Program-made: the position numbers and the translations under genes | Source of the DNA: Paenibacillus barcinonensis | GTDB taxonomy: Bacteria > Bacillota > Bacilli > Paenibacillales > Paenibacillaceae | Assembly (NCBI RefSeq): GCF_003217495.1 | Contig: NZ_QJSW01000002.1 | Location: 358,296 to 422,295 of the forward strand | Length of the DNA stretch: 64,000 bases | Reading direction: 5' to 3' | In this document: in pieces, positions 51,499 through 60,882 of the stretch | Position numbering within the stretch: position 1 is the stretch's first letter | How the letters are laid out: each line of letters begins with the position of its first letter | The notes under the pieces: generated by a model | Database searches by the model: none | Told to the model about the DNA's origin: nothing | Seen by the model: only the letters and a program-made list of their open reading frames with translations

Positions 51499-51966
51499 TT
51501 ATTCTTCATCTTTGGGCTTTTGTTCATTTTTAGCTTTGCAACGATAACAAATTCCATGAAAGTCCAGTCGGTGATCTACGACCGAAAAGTTAAATTCCCG
51601 CTCCAGTCGCTCTTCAAGCGGTCCAAGCCAGTCCTCACGTATTTCATCCATACTTCCGCACTGAACGCAGATTAAGTGATGATGGTGATGCTTGGATGTA
51701 TCTCCGCGCAGATCATAACGCGCTACACCGTCGCCGAAGTTGATTTTCTCTACAACATGCAGCTCACTCAGTAGTTCGAGGGTACGGTACACGGTTGCCA
51801 GACCGATTTCGGGAGCCTTTTCTTTAACGAGCATGAATACGTCCTCTGCGCTCAGATGATCTTCTTCATTCTCTAAAAGGACTCTGACGGTGGCTTCCCG
51901 CTGGGGCGTTAATTTATAACCTTGGGACTGTAGTTGCTGCTTAATTTTATCAATCCGTGCTTCCAT
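51499..51966 (-). CDS. fur: Fur-family iron-responsive repressor
   Basis: 155 residues. Winged helix KLTPQREATVRVLLENEEDHLSAEDVFM with LATVYRTLELL. Metal-binding region SKHHHHHLICVQCGSMDEI and DHRLDFHGICYRC, i.e. two CxxC zinc motifs plus a five-His run. The position next to xerD and spoIIM is that of Bacillus fur. A strong sigma-A promoter precedes it. It represses iron-uptake genes when Fe(II) is present. Confidence 0.95.
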   Translation of the reverse strand: MEARIDKIKQQLQSQGYKLTPQREATVRVLLENEEDHLSAEDVFMLVKEKAPEIGLATVYRTLELLSELHVVEKINFGDGVARYDLRGDTSKHHHHHLICVQCGSMDEIREDWLGPLEERLEREFNFSVVDHRLDFHGICYRCKAKNEQKPKDEE

Positions 51967-52020
51967 TTTCTCCCTCCCCCTAGGAAATCACTGCACACTG
52001 CAACTTAACCCACTCTTTTC

Positions 52021-52050
52021 ATTATAGGGGGAGTTCAATATTAAAGTCAA
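52021..52050 (-). promoter_or_regulatory. Sigma-A promoter of fur
   Basis: Minus strand: TTGACT (52050-52045), 18-base spacer, perfect TATAAT (52026-52021), about 55 bases before the fur start. AT-rich flanks could hold a Fur box, which I could not define. Confidence 0.8.
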
Positions 52051-52073
52051 CATTTTAGACCATGCTGCCCAAG

Positions 52074-52703
52074 CTAGACGGGAAGCAGCATCGGAGTCAC
52101 CCAGCGCATCATAGCAGGCGTGACCCACGCTTCAAATGACGCCACACCAAGCAGCAGCACAGCCATAGCCAGTGTCAAAATAACATAGGAAGCAAATGGT
52201 CTTTGGCGACTTGGTGAACGATGCATTAACACCCGATTTCGAATGATATACAATGAAAACGTCATAGCAGCCACACTGCAGATGAGCAGGATCGGAATGA
52301 CAAACAGATTATGTGGAGCAACCGACACAAGTGCAAACAGCAGCCCTTTCCAAGAATACTGTCCGACGAGGTAGCCTACCGTAAAACCGATCAGCACCCC
52401 TTTCAAAAAATCAAGCACCAGTATGCCCGGCAATCCAACGACAGACAAGCCAAGAATAAAAATCAGCCCGACCCATTTCAGATGAAGCATGGCAATATCC
52501 CAGTAGGTTCCGCTATCCACGCCTTGGGAGCTATGCTGCACGGTCATGAAGAAGTTGCCCAAGTATCCTTCGAGGTCCTGCCTTTGCTCCAGGGACAGGG
52601 CGTTGACCATTAATGCACCAAAAATAACACCTACCAGAAACAACACGGCGACGAATACATATAACGAGGTTTGCCCTTTGAACGTAAAATAGGAAGAACG
52701 CAT
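52074..52703 (-). CDS. spoIIM: Stage II sporulation protein M
   Basis: 209 residues from the ATG at 52703; a longer form from 52805 is open but weaker at its start. About five helices: LYVFVAVLFLVGVIFGALMVNAL, WVGLIFILGLSVVGLPGILVLDFLKGVLIGFTVGYLVG, GLLFALVSVAPHNLFVIPILLICSVAAMTFSLYII. The S-V-A-P-H-N-L-F-V-I-P motif is characteristic of SpoIIM. With SpoIID and SpoIIP it drives septal wall removal during engulfment. Confidence 0.93.
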   Translation of the reverse strand: MRSSYFTFKGQTSLYVFVAVLFLVGVIFGALMVNALSLEQRQDLEGYLGNFFMTVQHSSQGVDSGTYWDIAMLHLKWVGLIFILGLSVVGLPGILVLDFLKGVLIGFTVGYLVGQYSWKGLLFALVSVAPHNLFVIPILLICSVAAMTFSLYIIRNRVLMHRSPSRQRPFASYVILTLAMAVLLLGVASFEAWVTPAMMRWVTPMLLPV

Positions 52704-52825
52704 CCAGGTACGAGTCCCCTTTCCGATAATCCTGCTGCAAGGATTCGCTACGATCTCATCATCCTTATAGTTCAGCCTATGAACCGGAACTCGCCTGTAT
52801 GACATCTTGTCCGTTTTGTAATGCG

Positions 52826-54043
52826 CTACGCCCTCTGTGCTTTTGAATCCACTTTACCATACGTACCACCGCCGCCGGAGGACAGCACCAATTGCCCTTC
52901 CCGTGCAGCAACAATTAGCTCGGCCAGCACCGAACCAACAACCTCGGCCAGCTGACCTTCGTCCGTGCGATGCAGTACAGCCATTTCTGTGCCGAAACGA
53001 TCCAGCAGCTGACGCAGCTTGGCTTTCCCAAGCCCCGGAATGAATTCCAGCGGAACCTGATAGTGATACGGAGGACGACCCGCAGGAAGCTCCGGCTGCT
53101 CCCGATCCGCAATGGCCAGTATCCGATCAAGTACACCTTGAACCAGCTTTTGACTGCCGCAAAGCGCGCACCGCTCCGCTGATAGATCGTGCTCATCCAT
53201 TACACTGCCACATGCTGCACAATACGTCCGGTGATACTTCCCAAGCCTTGGATTCAAGCCGTAATTCGCTGTAATACGTCTTCCTTCTTCGCCTTTTAGT
53301 GCCAGACGAAATTCATCAAAGGAAGGAGCGGCAACCAACAGCTCATTGTATTCTCGTCCGATCTTCCCCAATGAATGGGCATCCGAGTTGGTTAGAAATC
53401 CCATCTGATCCAGTTCTAGGATATAACTGGCCATCGACGAATCCGAGCTGAGTCCCAGCTCGATTGCATCCACAAGGGTTGTATCCAGCACATCCGCCAT
53501 ACGCGGCGCTGTACTGCCGTAGATGCCCTTGTGCGGTGTGAACACATGAGCAGGCACAATCAGCCCGCCGCGGGCCTTGATCTCCGCTTGCATCTCAAGG
53601 GCAGAAACGTAGACCCGCTGGGAGCTAAGGTTTACATTTTTCATGTACGGTGTCATCCATGCGGTAAAGGACTTGATGGTGCTCAGATCACGAAAGTAGG
53701 CCAGCATATGAAATTCACGCATTTCAGGCTCACGCAGCTCAATCTCTGTGCCAAGTAAGATCGTTGTATCCCGATAAGCGATGCCCCCGCCCTCAACCTC
53801 GGACATCGTTCCATTCTCCAATAGCTCATCAATATCTCGTTGCACCACAGGTGAATGACAATCAATGACACCAAGCAATGGAATGCCTTTGCGATGTGTG
53901 GCCTCCCGGGCAATGTTCTCAAAGGTCAGATCACGGCTGCCGCTGATTTTAACCGCTTCACCGCGGGAAGTACGCCCGATGTGAATATGCAGATCTGCAT
54001 AGCAGGGCTGCAGCAGCGCCGTTGTTTCCATTTCCTTTGTCAT
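52826..54043 (-). CDS. Endonuclease Q (PHP-domain DNA repair nuclease, YqxK-like)
   Basis: About 405 residues from the ATG at 54043; the exact start is uncertain. PHP metal site: YADLHIHIG, GVIDCHSPVV, GTEIELRE, VPAHVF and TNSDAHSLGKIGREYN. A zinc finger CAACGSVMDEHDLSAERCALCGS follows, and then a helix-hairpin-helix (FIPGLGKAKLRQLLDRFG). This layout is that of EndoQ, which nicks DNA 5' of uracil, hypoxanthine or abasic sites; it is best known in archaea and is found in some Bacillales. It overlaps the end of the nudix gene region on the same strand. Confidence 0.88.
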   Translation of the reverse strand: MTKEMETTALLQPCYADLHIHIGRTSRGEAVKISGSRDLTFENIAREATHRKGIPLLGVIDCHSPVVQRDIDELLENGTMSEVEGGGIAYRDTTILLGTEIELREPEMREFHMLAYFRDLSTIKSFTAWMTPYMKNVNLSSQRVYVSALEMQAEIKARGGLIVPAHVFTPHKGIYGSTAPRMADVLDTTLVDAIELGLSSDSSMASYILELDQMGFLTNSDAHSLGKIGREYNELLVAAPSFDEFRLALKGEEGRRITANYGLNPRLGKYHRTYCAACGSVMDEHDLSAERCALCGSQKLVQGVLDRILAIADREQPELPAGRPPYHYQVPLEFIPGLGKAKLRQLLDRFGTEMAVLHRTDEGQLAEVVGSVLAELIVAAREGQLVLSSGGGGTYGKVDSKAQRA

Positions 54044-54045
54044 CC

Positions 54046-54639
54046 CTAGAACCGCCCTGTCGTTCTGTAAATGTCCCATGCATAGACAGCCATCATCGTT
54101 TTGGCATCACTGATCCGGTTTTCATCCATCAGCTTGTAAGCTTCCTCGAGCGTGATCTCCGAAACTTCAAGAAACTCGTCTTCGTCCAGCGCCATATTTC
54201 CGGCCTCCAGTTCTTCAGCGATGTACAGATGAATAATCTCGTCTGCGAAGCCTGGTGAGGTGTAGAAGGATCGCAAGTGTCGCAGCGATTGGGCTGTATA
54301 CCCCGTCTCTTCCTTCAGCTCACGTGCAGCTGCAACCTCTGGCTTCTCCCCCGGGTCCAGCTTGCCGGCAGGAATCTCCACCTCAGTACGTCCCATGGCC
54401 TGACGGTACTGATCCACAACCAGCATCCGGTCGCCCTTCAGTGCCAGCACCGCTACCGCTCCCGGGTGCTTGATAATCTCCCGGGTTGCGGTCTGACCAT
54501 TTGGCAGCTTGACCGTATCCACTTGAAGGGAGATCACCTTTCCCTCAAAGATCGGTTTAGTGGATACCGTTACTTCATCGAGCTTCGGGTTCGCGGGTTG
54601 CTTGGCATAGATTGATTCAGCAGATGTTTTGGATTTCAT
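54046..54639 (-). CDS. nudF: ADP-ribose pyrophosphatase (Nudix hydrolase)
   Basis: 197 residues from the ATG at 54639 after GGAG; upstream ATGs add an unlikely extension. The Nudix box is intact: GKLDPGEKPEVAAARELKEETGY. Flanking motifs: VDTVKLPNGQTATREIIKHPGAVAVLAL and VDQYRQAMGRTEVEIPAG, typical of ADP-ribose hydrolases. It removes ADP-ribose and related metabolites. It lies just before the EndoQ gene. Confidence 0.92.
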   Translation of the reverse strand: MKSKTSAESIYAKQPANPKLDEVTVSTKPIFEGKVISLQVDTVKLPNGQTATREIIKHPGAVAVLALKGDRMLVVDQYRQAMGRTEVEIPAGKLDPGEKPEVAAARELKEETGYTAQSLRHLRSFYTSPGFADEIIHLYIAEELEAGNMALDEDEFLEVSEITLEEAYKLMDENRISDAKTMMAVYAWDIYRTTGRF

Positions 54640-54789
54640 GTTTTTTTTCAGCTCCGTTTCTAATGGTGGTAAGTTCAAGTGAACTGAGATGTATAAATCA
54701 TTGCTTTTGGGCATATGGTGAGTCTATAGGAAGCTAACCACGCTTTACTAAGAGCAAACGAAAGGTTAGTTACAAGGGGGACAACTTAA

Positions 54790-54927
54790 ATGAAAAGTTA
54801 TCTTACACCTCAATCTGCGCATGTTGTTGGACAAGCCAGACAAGTACAGCTCATTATCCGACAGTGGGTACGCGAATGGGGCCCTGACACCAAATTAAGC
54901 GAGATGCTGGCTGGACGCAAGGCTTAA
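54790..54927 (+). CDS. Small basic protein of 45 residues
   Basis: ATG at 54790 about eight bases after AAGGGGG; stop TAA at 54925. Sequence features: YLTPQSAHVVGQARQVQLII followed by RQWVREWGPDTKLSEMLAGRKA, an amphipathic helix with Trp and Arg. It is on the plus strand, divergent from nudF, and followed by a terminator. Codon use is regular. I do not know a named family; it is a probable short gene. Confidence 0.65.
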   Translation: MKSYLTPQSAHVVGQARQVQLIIRQWVREWGPDTKLSEMLAGRKA

Positions 54928-54942
54928 TTATACGGTTGTTCA

Positions 54943-54985
54943 AAAAGTCCGAACCCGGCCTTCACCGAATTCGGACTTTCTTTTC
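54943..54985. terminator. Bidirectional terminator
   Basis: AAAGTCCGAA/TTCGGACTTT with a GC-rich loop, T-rich on both sides. It ends the 45-residue gene and the peptidase gene running toward it. Confidence 0.85.
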
Positions 54986-55003
54986 CGTTGTATCTTTTGT
55001 CTC

Positions 55004-56134
55004 TTACTTCCCTGTCGCCGTTTCCTGTACAATTGCTACAACCACCTGGGATAACTTAACGATGTCCGCAGCACGAATCCGCTCTTTCGTAGTATGAATA
55101 TCTTCGTACCCCACCGCAAGGTTCACTGTAGGAATACCGAAGCCGTTAAATACGTTGGCGTCACTGCCCCCGCCGGAAGCAAATGTGCTCGTTTCAAGAC
55201 CGAGGCTGCGGATCGCCCGCTGTGCCAGCTGCACGACCTCATGATCGTCATGAAAGCCAAAGGCAGGATACTTGATTTCACTGCGGAACTCTGCCGTAGC
55301 TCCATATTTGCGGCAGGTCGTCTCCAGCGCTTCACGCATCTCGGCCACCTGCCGTTCAATCTTCTCCTGCACAATGCTCCGAGCTTCCGCTTCAATCTGA
55401 ACGAAATCACATACAACATTCAGTGCCGATCCGCCCTGAAAGCGTCCGATATTCGCAGTAGTCTCACCATCAATGCGTCCAAGCTTCATCGCTGCAATCG
55501 CTTTTGCTGCAACCTGGATTGCACTGATGCCATCCTCAGGATTCACACCAGCATGCGCTGACTTGCCATAGATGTTCATCAGAATCTCAGCTCTGGCCGG
55601 TGCCGCTACACAGATTGTGCCGACCGCACCGTTGGAGTCAAGCGCGTAACCAAATGCAGCATCAATGTCTTTGGCATTCATCGCACGCGCACCCGCAAGT
55701 GCAGATTCCTCACCAACGGTAATAACAAACTGGATTTTGCCGTGTGGAATGTTATTTTCCTGAATAACACGAATGGCTTCGAACAGCGCCGCGATCCCAG
55801 CCTTGTCATCTGCTCCGAGAATCGTCGTGCCGTCACTGCGAATCCAGCCATCCTGACCCAGCTCCGGCTTGATGCCTTGACCGGGGGTTACGGTGTCCAT
55901 GTGGCATGTGAAGAAGATCGGATCTACACCTTCCACACCCGAGGCCTCCATTGTAATGACCAGGTTGCCCGCACCGTGACCTGTCTGGTTCATCGTATCG
56001 TCCTCATAGACGTGAAGGCCGAGGCCAGCGAACTGTTCTTTTAACACCTTGGATATGTTTTGCTCATGCTTGGTCTCGCTATCTATCTGCACCAGCTCCA
56101 TAAACTGCTGAATAACACGTTGCTCATTAATCAT
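55004..56134 (-). CDS. M20-family tripeptidase (peptidase T-like, YqjE)
   Basis: 376 residues from the ATG at 56134, after GGGAGG. Zinc ligands in FFTCHMDTVTPG, GTTILGADDKAGIAALFEAI, VGEESALAGARAM and ALDSNGAVG. The dimerisation domain is GKSAHAGVNPEDGISAIQVAAKAI, and the last ligand lies in GYEDIHTTKERI. It belongs to the PepT-like aminotripeptidase group; cytosolic. Single gene, divergent from the small Prli42-like gene. Confidence 0.9.
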   Translation of the reverse strand: MINEQRVIQQFMELVQIDSETKHEQNISKVLKEQFAGLGLHVYEDDTMNQTGHGAGNLVITMEASGVEGVDPIFFTCHMDTVTPGQGIKPELGQDGWIRSDGTTILGADDKAGIAALFEAIRVIQENNIPHGKIQFVITVGEESALAGARAMNAKDIDAAFGYALDSNGAVGTICVAAPARAEILMNIYGKSAHAGVNPEDGISAIQVAAKAIAAMKLGRIDGETTANIGRFQGGSALNVVCDFVQIEAEARSIVQEKIERQVAEMREALETTCRKYGATAEFRSEIKYPAFGFHDDHEVVQLAQRAIRSLGLETSTFASGGGSDANVFNGFGIPTVNLAVGYEDIHTTKERIRAADIVKLSQVVVAIVQETATGK

Positions 56135-56214
56135 TAGACTTTCCTCCCTATTGTAGATACGGTACAATAAAGCTACTATGCTTGTTTAAAAGGTCTGAAA
56201 GGAGTTCACTTTTC

Positions 56215-56316
56215 ATGCAAAAAAAGAAATGGTTCAAAATTGTGATCTATCTCATGCTGCTCGCCATGATTGGCTCCACTCTGTTCATTGCACTAGAGCC
56301 GCTGCTATTTGGATAG
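56215..56316 (+). CDS. prli42: Stressosome-associated membrane peptide Prli42-like
   Basis: 33 residues, ATG after GAAAGGAG. Sequence: MQKKKWFKIVIYLMLLAMI then GSTLFIALEPLLFG, a basic cytoplasmic start and a single membrane helix. This matches Prli42-type miniproteins, known in Listeria to tether the stressosome to the membrane and conserved in Firmicutes. It lies between the peptidase and lipB, its usual kind of neighbourhood in Bacillales. Confidence 0.8.
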   Translation: MQKKKWFKIVIYLMLLAMIGSTLFIALEPLLFG

Positions 56317-56342
56317 TCCCTTGAAGCCCATCTGACGTGTTG

Positions 56343-57053
56343 TTATAAACGCTGGAGGGCTTCTTTTTCTGTATTCCACATGATGTCATATGGAAATATC
56401 CGCTGAAAATATGGAATCATCTCCTGAGCCACCTGCTCCACTGTATATCTCTTGCCCGTAATATCCTCGAGAGAGGTGACGCCATACTGCTGGATGCCAC
56501 ATGGAATAATGCCTTGAAACCCGGCATGCTGAATTCCTGAAGTAATGTTGAAGGCAAAGCCGTGACTCGTTACAAAACCACGTCTATGCTTGCATCGGTT
56601 AAACTTGATGCCGATGGCCGCGATTTTCAGATCACCAATCCATACACCCGTATACCCCTCTTTACGACCGGATTCAACCCCCTGAGCCGCAAGATAATCA
56701 ATCATCACCTGCTCCAGCTTGCGCAGATAACCGTGCAGATCCAGCTCCTCATCCCGGCCTAGCACCAATAGAGGATATCCTACCAGTTGCCCCGGTCCAT
56801 GATAAGTAATATCCCCGCCTCGATCAATTTGAAACAAGGAGATTCCCTGAGCCTTCAGCTCCTCCTCGCTCCATAACAGATGCTCGGGATGATTCTGAGA
56901 ACCGATTGTATAGGTTGGCGGATGCTGCAACAGCAGCAGCTGTTCAGGACCATCGCCCGCGTCCAGCTGCTGCACGATAGATTTCTGAAGATTCCATGCT
57001 TCTTCATAATCCAGCATCGGTATGTATGCCACATTCAGCGATTTGCCCATCAT
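56343..57053 (-). CDS. lipB: Octanoyl-[acyl-carrier protein] transferase LipB
   Basis: 236 residues from the ATG at 57053, six bases after AGAAGGA. Motifs: LLLLQHPPTYTIGSQ, IDRGGDITYHGPGQLVGYPLL, GVWIGDLKIAAIGIKFNRCKHRRGFVTSHGFAFNI with the catalytic Lys in I-A-A-I-G-I-K, and IIPCGIQQYGVTSL with the catalytic Cys. It transfers octanoate to lipoyl domains. Location beside the lipoyl-dependent bkd complex fits its role. Confidence 0.95.
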   Translation of the reverse strand: MMGKSLNVAYIPMLDYEEAWNLQKSIVQQLDAGDGPEQLLLLQHPPTYTIGSQNHPEHLLWSEEELKAQGISLFQIDRGGDITYHGPGQLVGYPLLVLGRDEELDLHGYLRKLEQVMIDYLAAQGVESGRKEGYTGVWIGDLKIAAIGIKFNRCKHRRGFVTSHGFAFNITSGIQHAGFQGIIPCGIQQYGVTSLEDITGKRYTVEQVAQEMIPYFQRIFPYDIMWNTEKEALQRL

Positions 57054-57167
57054 TCCACACATCCTTCTGCCTCATTGATTAATATATGAAGATAAACCCG
57101 TCCGTAGACAATCAGAAAAGTGCACGGCCTGAGGCACATACACTTTCCCGTCATTTGTATTATACAC

Positions 57168-58646
57168 TTAGTAAACTTTTGTCTCCATGTTGTAGCCTTC
57201 CAGGTTCTCCTTGACACGCTGCAAGAACCGGCCACAGATGACTCCATCCAGAATACGGTGATCCAGAGAAAGACACAGGTTCGCCATCGAGCGTACAGCG
57301 ATCATATCGTTAATAACCACAGGTTTTTTCACGATGGATTCGAAGGTAAGAATCGCCGCCTGCGGATAGTTGATAATCGGCTGGGACAGAATCGAACCGA
57401 ATGACCCCGTATTGTTCACGGTAAAGGTTCCACCTTGCATATGATCCAGCTTGAGTGTGCCTTCACGGGTCTTGCGTGCCAGATCATCAATCTCGCGAGC
57501 AAGCCCTGCAATGTTGCGCTGATCCGCTTGTTTGATTACTGGTGTAAGCACAGAGTCTTCTGTACCCACGGCCATGGACAGGTTGATGTCCCGCTTCACA
57601 ATGATTTTGTCAACAGCCCATACCGAGTTCATGATCGGGTAATCTTTAATCGCATTGACGACACCCTTCATCATAAACGAAAGATAGGTCAGATTGATGC
57701 CCTCTTTGCGTTTAAACTCATCCTTCAGCTTGTTGCGCAGCATCACGAGATTGGTAACATCCACTTCAATCATCGTCCAGGCATGCGGAATTTCGGACAC
57801 ACTTTGACGCATATTCCGTGCAATCGCATTGCGCACAGGTGTCACATCAATGAAATACTCCGATCTTCCCTGACCGCCGCCCTCCACTTCAATCTGCGGA
57901 ATTTTAGGACTTTCCGTCAGATGAATTCCGGAATGGCGTACAGGAACCCCCGCATCGGATGCAGGAATCGTCTGACCTGCTGCACTATTCGCAGATGCTG
58001 AGCCAGTATGCAAGCCAGCATCACGGTTAATCCCGCTGAAAGGCGATGAGGATGCTGGCTGTACTGGTGGACTAGCCACGTTATTGGTTTGCACCGATGC
58101 TGATGCTGCACTCGCTTGACCGCCCTGTGCAACAAATGAAAGCACGTCCTTACGTGTGATGCGTCCACCTGCACCTGTTCCCTGAATATGCTGCAGATTC
58201 AGTCCATGCTCTGCTGCCAGAGACTGCACTGCTGGCGAATAACGATTGCGCATCGGTTGGTTCGGATCATATGCCGCAGCAGTTGATCCAGTAGCGGCAG
58301 GCTGACCTGCATTCCGCTGTACCAGCGATGGCTGTACCTGCTGCTCTTCATATGCAGCAGGTGTTGCTTGCTGCGCTGCATCTTCTTCGGAAGCAACCAC
58401 CTGCATACGGCAGATTGCTTCACCTACAGCAATGGTCGTTCCTTCTTCTACCAGCAGATCTCCCATCGTTCCGTCTACTGTAGATGGAATCTCGGCATTG
58501 ACTTTATCGGTAATGACTTCACAGATCGGCTCGTACTGCTCCACAGGTTCACCCGGTTTTTTCAACCATTTGGCTATGGTCGCCGAAACCAGCGATTCCG
58601 CCAGCTGCGGCATGATGACGTCGATCCATTTCATACGTTCAGCCAT
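57168..58646 (-). CDS. bkdB: Branched-chain 2-oxoacid dehydrogenase E2 (dihydrolipoyl acyltransferase)
   Basis: 492 residues. One lipoyl domain (residues ~5-85) with the lipoylated lysine in ITDKVNAEIPS; Ala/Gln-rich linkers; a subunit-binding domain (YSPAVQSLAAEHGLNLQHIQGTGAGGRITRKDVLSF); and a catalytic domain with INLTYLSFMMKGVV, GGTFTVNNTGSFGS and the active-site LSLDHRILDGVICGRF. It forms the core of the complex that makes isobutyryl-, isovaleryl- and methylbutyryl-CoA, the primers of branched membrane fatty acids. Last gene of the operon. Confidence 0.94.
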   Translation of the reverse strand: MAERMKWIDVIMPQLAESLVSATIAKWLKKPGEPVEQYEPICEVITDKVNAEIPSTVDGTMGDLLVEEGTTIAVGEAICRMQVVASEEDAAQQATPAAYEEQQVQPSLVQRNAGQPAATGSTAAAYDPNQPMRNRYSPAVQSLAAEHGLNLQHIQGTGAGGRITRKDVLSFVAQGGQASAASASVQTNNVASPPVQPASSSPFSGINRDAGLHTGSASANSAAGQTIPASDAGVPVRHSGIHLTESPKIPQIEVEGGGQGRSEYFIDVTPVRNAIARNMRQSVSEIPHAWTMIEVDVTNLVMLRNKLKDEFKRKEGINLTYLSFMMKGVVNAIKDYPIMNSVWAVDKIIVKRDINLSMAVGTEDSVLTPVIKQADQRNIAGLAREIDDLARKTREGTLKLDHMQGGTFTVNNTGSFGSILSQPIINYPQAAILTFESIVKKPVVINDMIAVRSMANLCLSLDHRILDGVICGRFLQRVKENLEGYNMETKVY

Positions 58647-58726
58647 TGATTTATCACTCCAAACTTTACTTTTAACCTTTAATGGAAGTATATACCATTA
58701 ACGATCATTAAGATATCTTCTTTAAA

Positions 58727-59713
58727 TTAGTATTCGGCAAGTTCACGCATGGCTGCTTTGGCCTTGTCCTTACTCAACATGAAAAATTTCTCCATCGTCG
58801 GGCTGATCGGCATGGCTGGTACATCTGGACCGCACAGACGCTGAATAGGGGCATCCAGATCAAATAAACATTCCTCACTGATAATAGCCGCAACCTCTGC
58901 ACCAACACCACCCGTTTTATTATCCTCATGCACGATCAGCACCTTGCCCGTCAATCGGGCAGAAGCAATAATGGCTTCGCGGTCGAGCGGTTGCAATGTG
59001 CGCAAATCCAGTACATGGGAGGTAATGCCTTCTTCCCGCTCCAGCTCCTCTGCAGCCTGCATGACAAAATGCAAAGGCTGACTATATCCGATGACCGTAA
59101 TATCTGCACCTTCACGAAGAACGTTCGCTTTTCCGATCGGAACGATGTAATCATCCTCAGGAACATCTTCCTTGATGAGCTTATAGCATTTTTTGTTTTC
59201 GAAAAAGAGTACAGGGTCCGGGTCACGGACAGCTGCTTTCAGCAGTCCTTTGGCGTCATACGCAGAATATGGAGCAATAATCTTCAATCCGGGCGTACCG
59301 AAAAAGATGGATTCCGGACATTGAGAATGGTACAGCCCGCCAAAGATCCCGCCCCCGATAGGCGCCCGAATGACGATTGGACAGCTCCAGTCGTTGTTGG
59401 AGCGGTAACGTATTTTGGCCGCTTCACTAATAATCTGGTTGGTTGCAGGCAGCATAAAATCCGAATATTGCATCTCGGCAATCGGCTTCATGCCGTACAT
59501 CGCCGCACCAATTGCAACGCCCGCAATGGCGGATTCAGACAGCGGTGTATCCATCACACGCATCTCGCCAAATTGATCCTGCAACCCTTTGGTTGTAGTG
59601 AACACGCCACCTTTTACCCCGACATCCTCACCAAGAACAAACACATTTTCGTCCCGTTCCATCTCTTCTTTCATTGCGAGACGAATTGCATCAATATATT
59701 CCATCATAGCCAT
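58727..59713 (-). CDS. bkdAB: Branched-chain 2-oxoacid dehydrogenase E1 beta subunit
   Basis: 328 residues. VFVLGEDVGVKGGVFTTTKGL, RVMDTPLSESAIAGVAIGAAMYGMKPIAEMQYSDFMLPA, IRAPIGGGIFGGLYHSQCPESIF and LIVHEDNKTGGVGAEVAAII are typical for E1 beta. It starts three bases after the bkdAA stop, so the two subunits are coupled. Confidence 0.95.
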   Translation of the reverse strand: MAMMEYIDAIRLAMKEEMERDENVFVLGEDVGVKGGVFTTTKGLQDQFGEMRVMDTPLSESAIAGVAIGAAMYGMKPIAEMQYSDFMLPATNQIISEAAKIRYRSNNDWSCPIVIRAPIGGGIFGGLYHSQCPESIFFGTPGLKIIAPYSAYDAKGLLKAAVRDPDPVLFFENKKCYKLIKEDVPEDDYIVPIGKANVLREGADITVIGYSQPLHFVMQAAEELEREEGITSHVLDLRTLQPLDREAIIASARLTGKVLIVHEDNKTGGVGAEVAAIISEECLFDLDAPIQRLCGPDVPAMPISPTMEKFFMLSKDKAKAAMRELAEY

Positions 59714-59715
59714 GA

Positions 59716-60744
59716 TTACCGTCCCCCTTCTTCACTGTCCGCATAGACATGCGTCAGCGTGTCCTCAGGTTTCGGATATGGCGCATTGTCAGCATATTCA
59801 GTTGCTTCCTTCATCTCCAGCGCAAGCTGGGAAGCCAAATCCGCATCCCGAGCCTCATCCCAGATGCCACATTCGATCAAATAATTTTTCATGCGCAGCA
59901 CGCCGTCCTTCTTCCAGTTCTCCTCAACCTCTTCCTTCGTCCGATAGGCCAGATCATTGTCCGAAGTGGAGTGCGGAGACAGACGATACATCATCGCTTC
60001 AATGAGTGTAGGTCCTTCACCTGCAATAGCACGCCGACGTGCTTCCTTCATAGCCGCATACACCTCAAGTGCATCGTTCCCATCTACCCGCAAACCAGGG
60101 AAGCCATAACCAAGTGCACGATCCGACACTTTACCGCTGAGCTGCTTGTGGAGCGGCACAGAGATTGCATATTGGTTGTTCTCACACATGATAATCACAG
60201 GCAGCTTGTGCACCCCTGCAAAGTTAGCCCCTTCGTGGAAATCCCCCTGGTTGCTTGACCCTTCACCAAAGGTAACAAAAGAAACAAATTGCTTCTTCTG
60301 CATCTTGGCAGCCAGTGCAAATCCAACGGCATGAGGAACCTGCGTCGTAACCGGGCTGGAGCCCGTAACAATTCGCAGCTTTTTGTGTCCGAAGTGACCT
60401 GGCATCTGCCGCCCACCACTGTTCGGATCTTCCGCCTTCGCAAATGCAGACAGCATCAGCTCGCGCGGCGTCATGCCTACAGCCAGTACAAAGCCATAGT
60501 CACGATAATAAGGTAAAAAATAATCATGATCCCGGTCCAGACCAAATGCCGCGCCAACCTGCGCAGCCTCCTGACCTACACCGGATACGTGAAAGTTAAT
60601 TTTGCCGGCCCGCTGCAAGAGCAAGCAGCGCTCGTCAAACTTGCGTGCGAGCAGCATGTATTTGTACATATCCAAAACTTCACCATCGCTAAGTCCAAGC
60701 TGTTCATGGCGGTGGACCGCATCTGCAGTACCTTGTGAACTCAT
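59716..60744 (-). CDS. bkdAA: Branched-chain 2-oxoacid dehydrogenase E1 alpha subunit
   Basis: 342 residues, ATG after AAAGGAGG. The thiamine diphosphate motif is FGEGSSNQGDFHEGANFAGVHKLPVIIMCENNQYAI, with GEG in place of GDG. The phosphorylation-loop-like MYRLSPHSTSDNDLAYR and SGVGQEAAQVGAAFGL are also present. It decarboxylates 2-oxoacids from Val, Leu and Ile. Confidence 0.95.
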   Translation of the reverse strand: MSSQGTADAVHRHEQLGLSDGEVLDMYKYMLLARKFDERCLLLQRAGKINFHVSGVGQEAAQVGAAFGLDRDHDYFLPYYRDYGFVLAVGMTPRELMLSAFAKAEDPNSGGRQMPGHFGHKKLRIVTGSSPVTTQVPHAVGFALAAKMQKKQFVSFVTFGEGSSNQGDFHEGANFAGVHKLPVIIMCENNQYAISVPLHKQLSGKVSDRALGYGFPGLRVDGNDALEVYAAMKEARRRAIAGEGPTLIEAMMYRLSPHSTSDNDLAYRTKEEVEENWKKDGVLRMKNYLIECGIWDEARDADLASQLALEMKEATEYADNAPYPKPEDTLTHVYADSEEGGR

Positions 60745-60882
60745 ATGAGGTACCTCCTTTTAGTCAGAGCCTGTTCAGCCTTACTACCCGATCTTATAAC
60801 CTGGTACTAAGACTTGGCTTAACCTTATTATAATCTCTTTTCCCCGAAAAAGGAAAGGACCTTTCTCATAAGCCTGTCCGGC

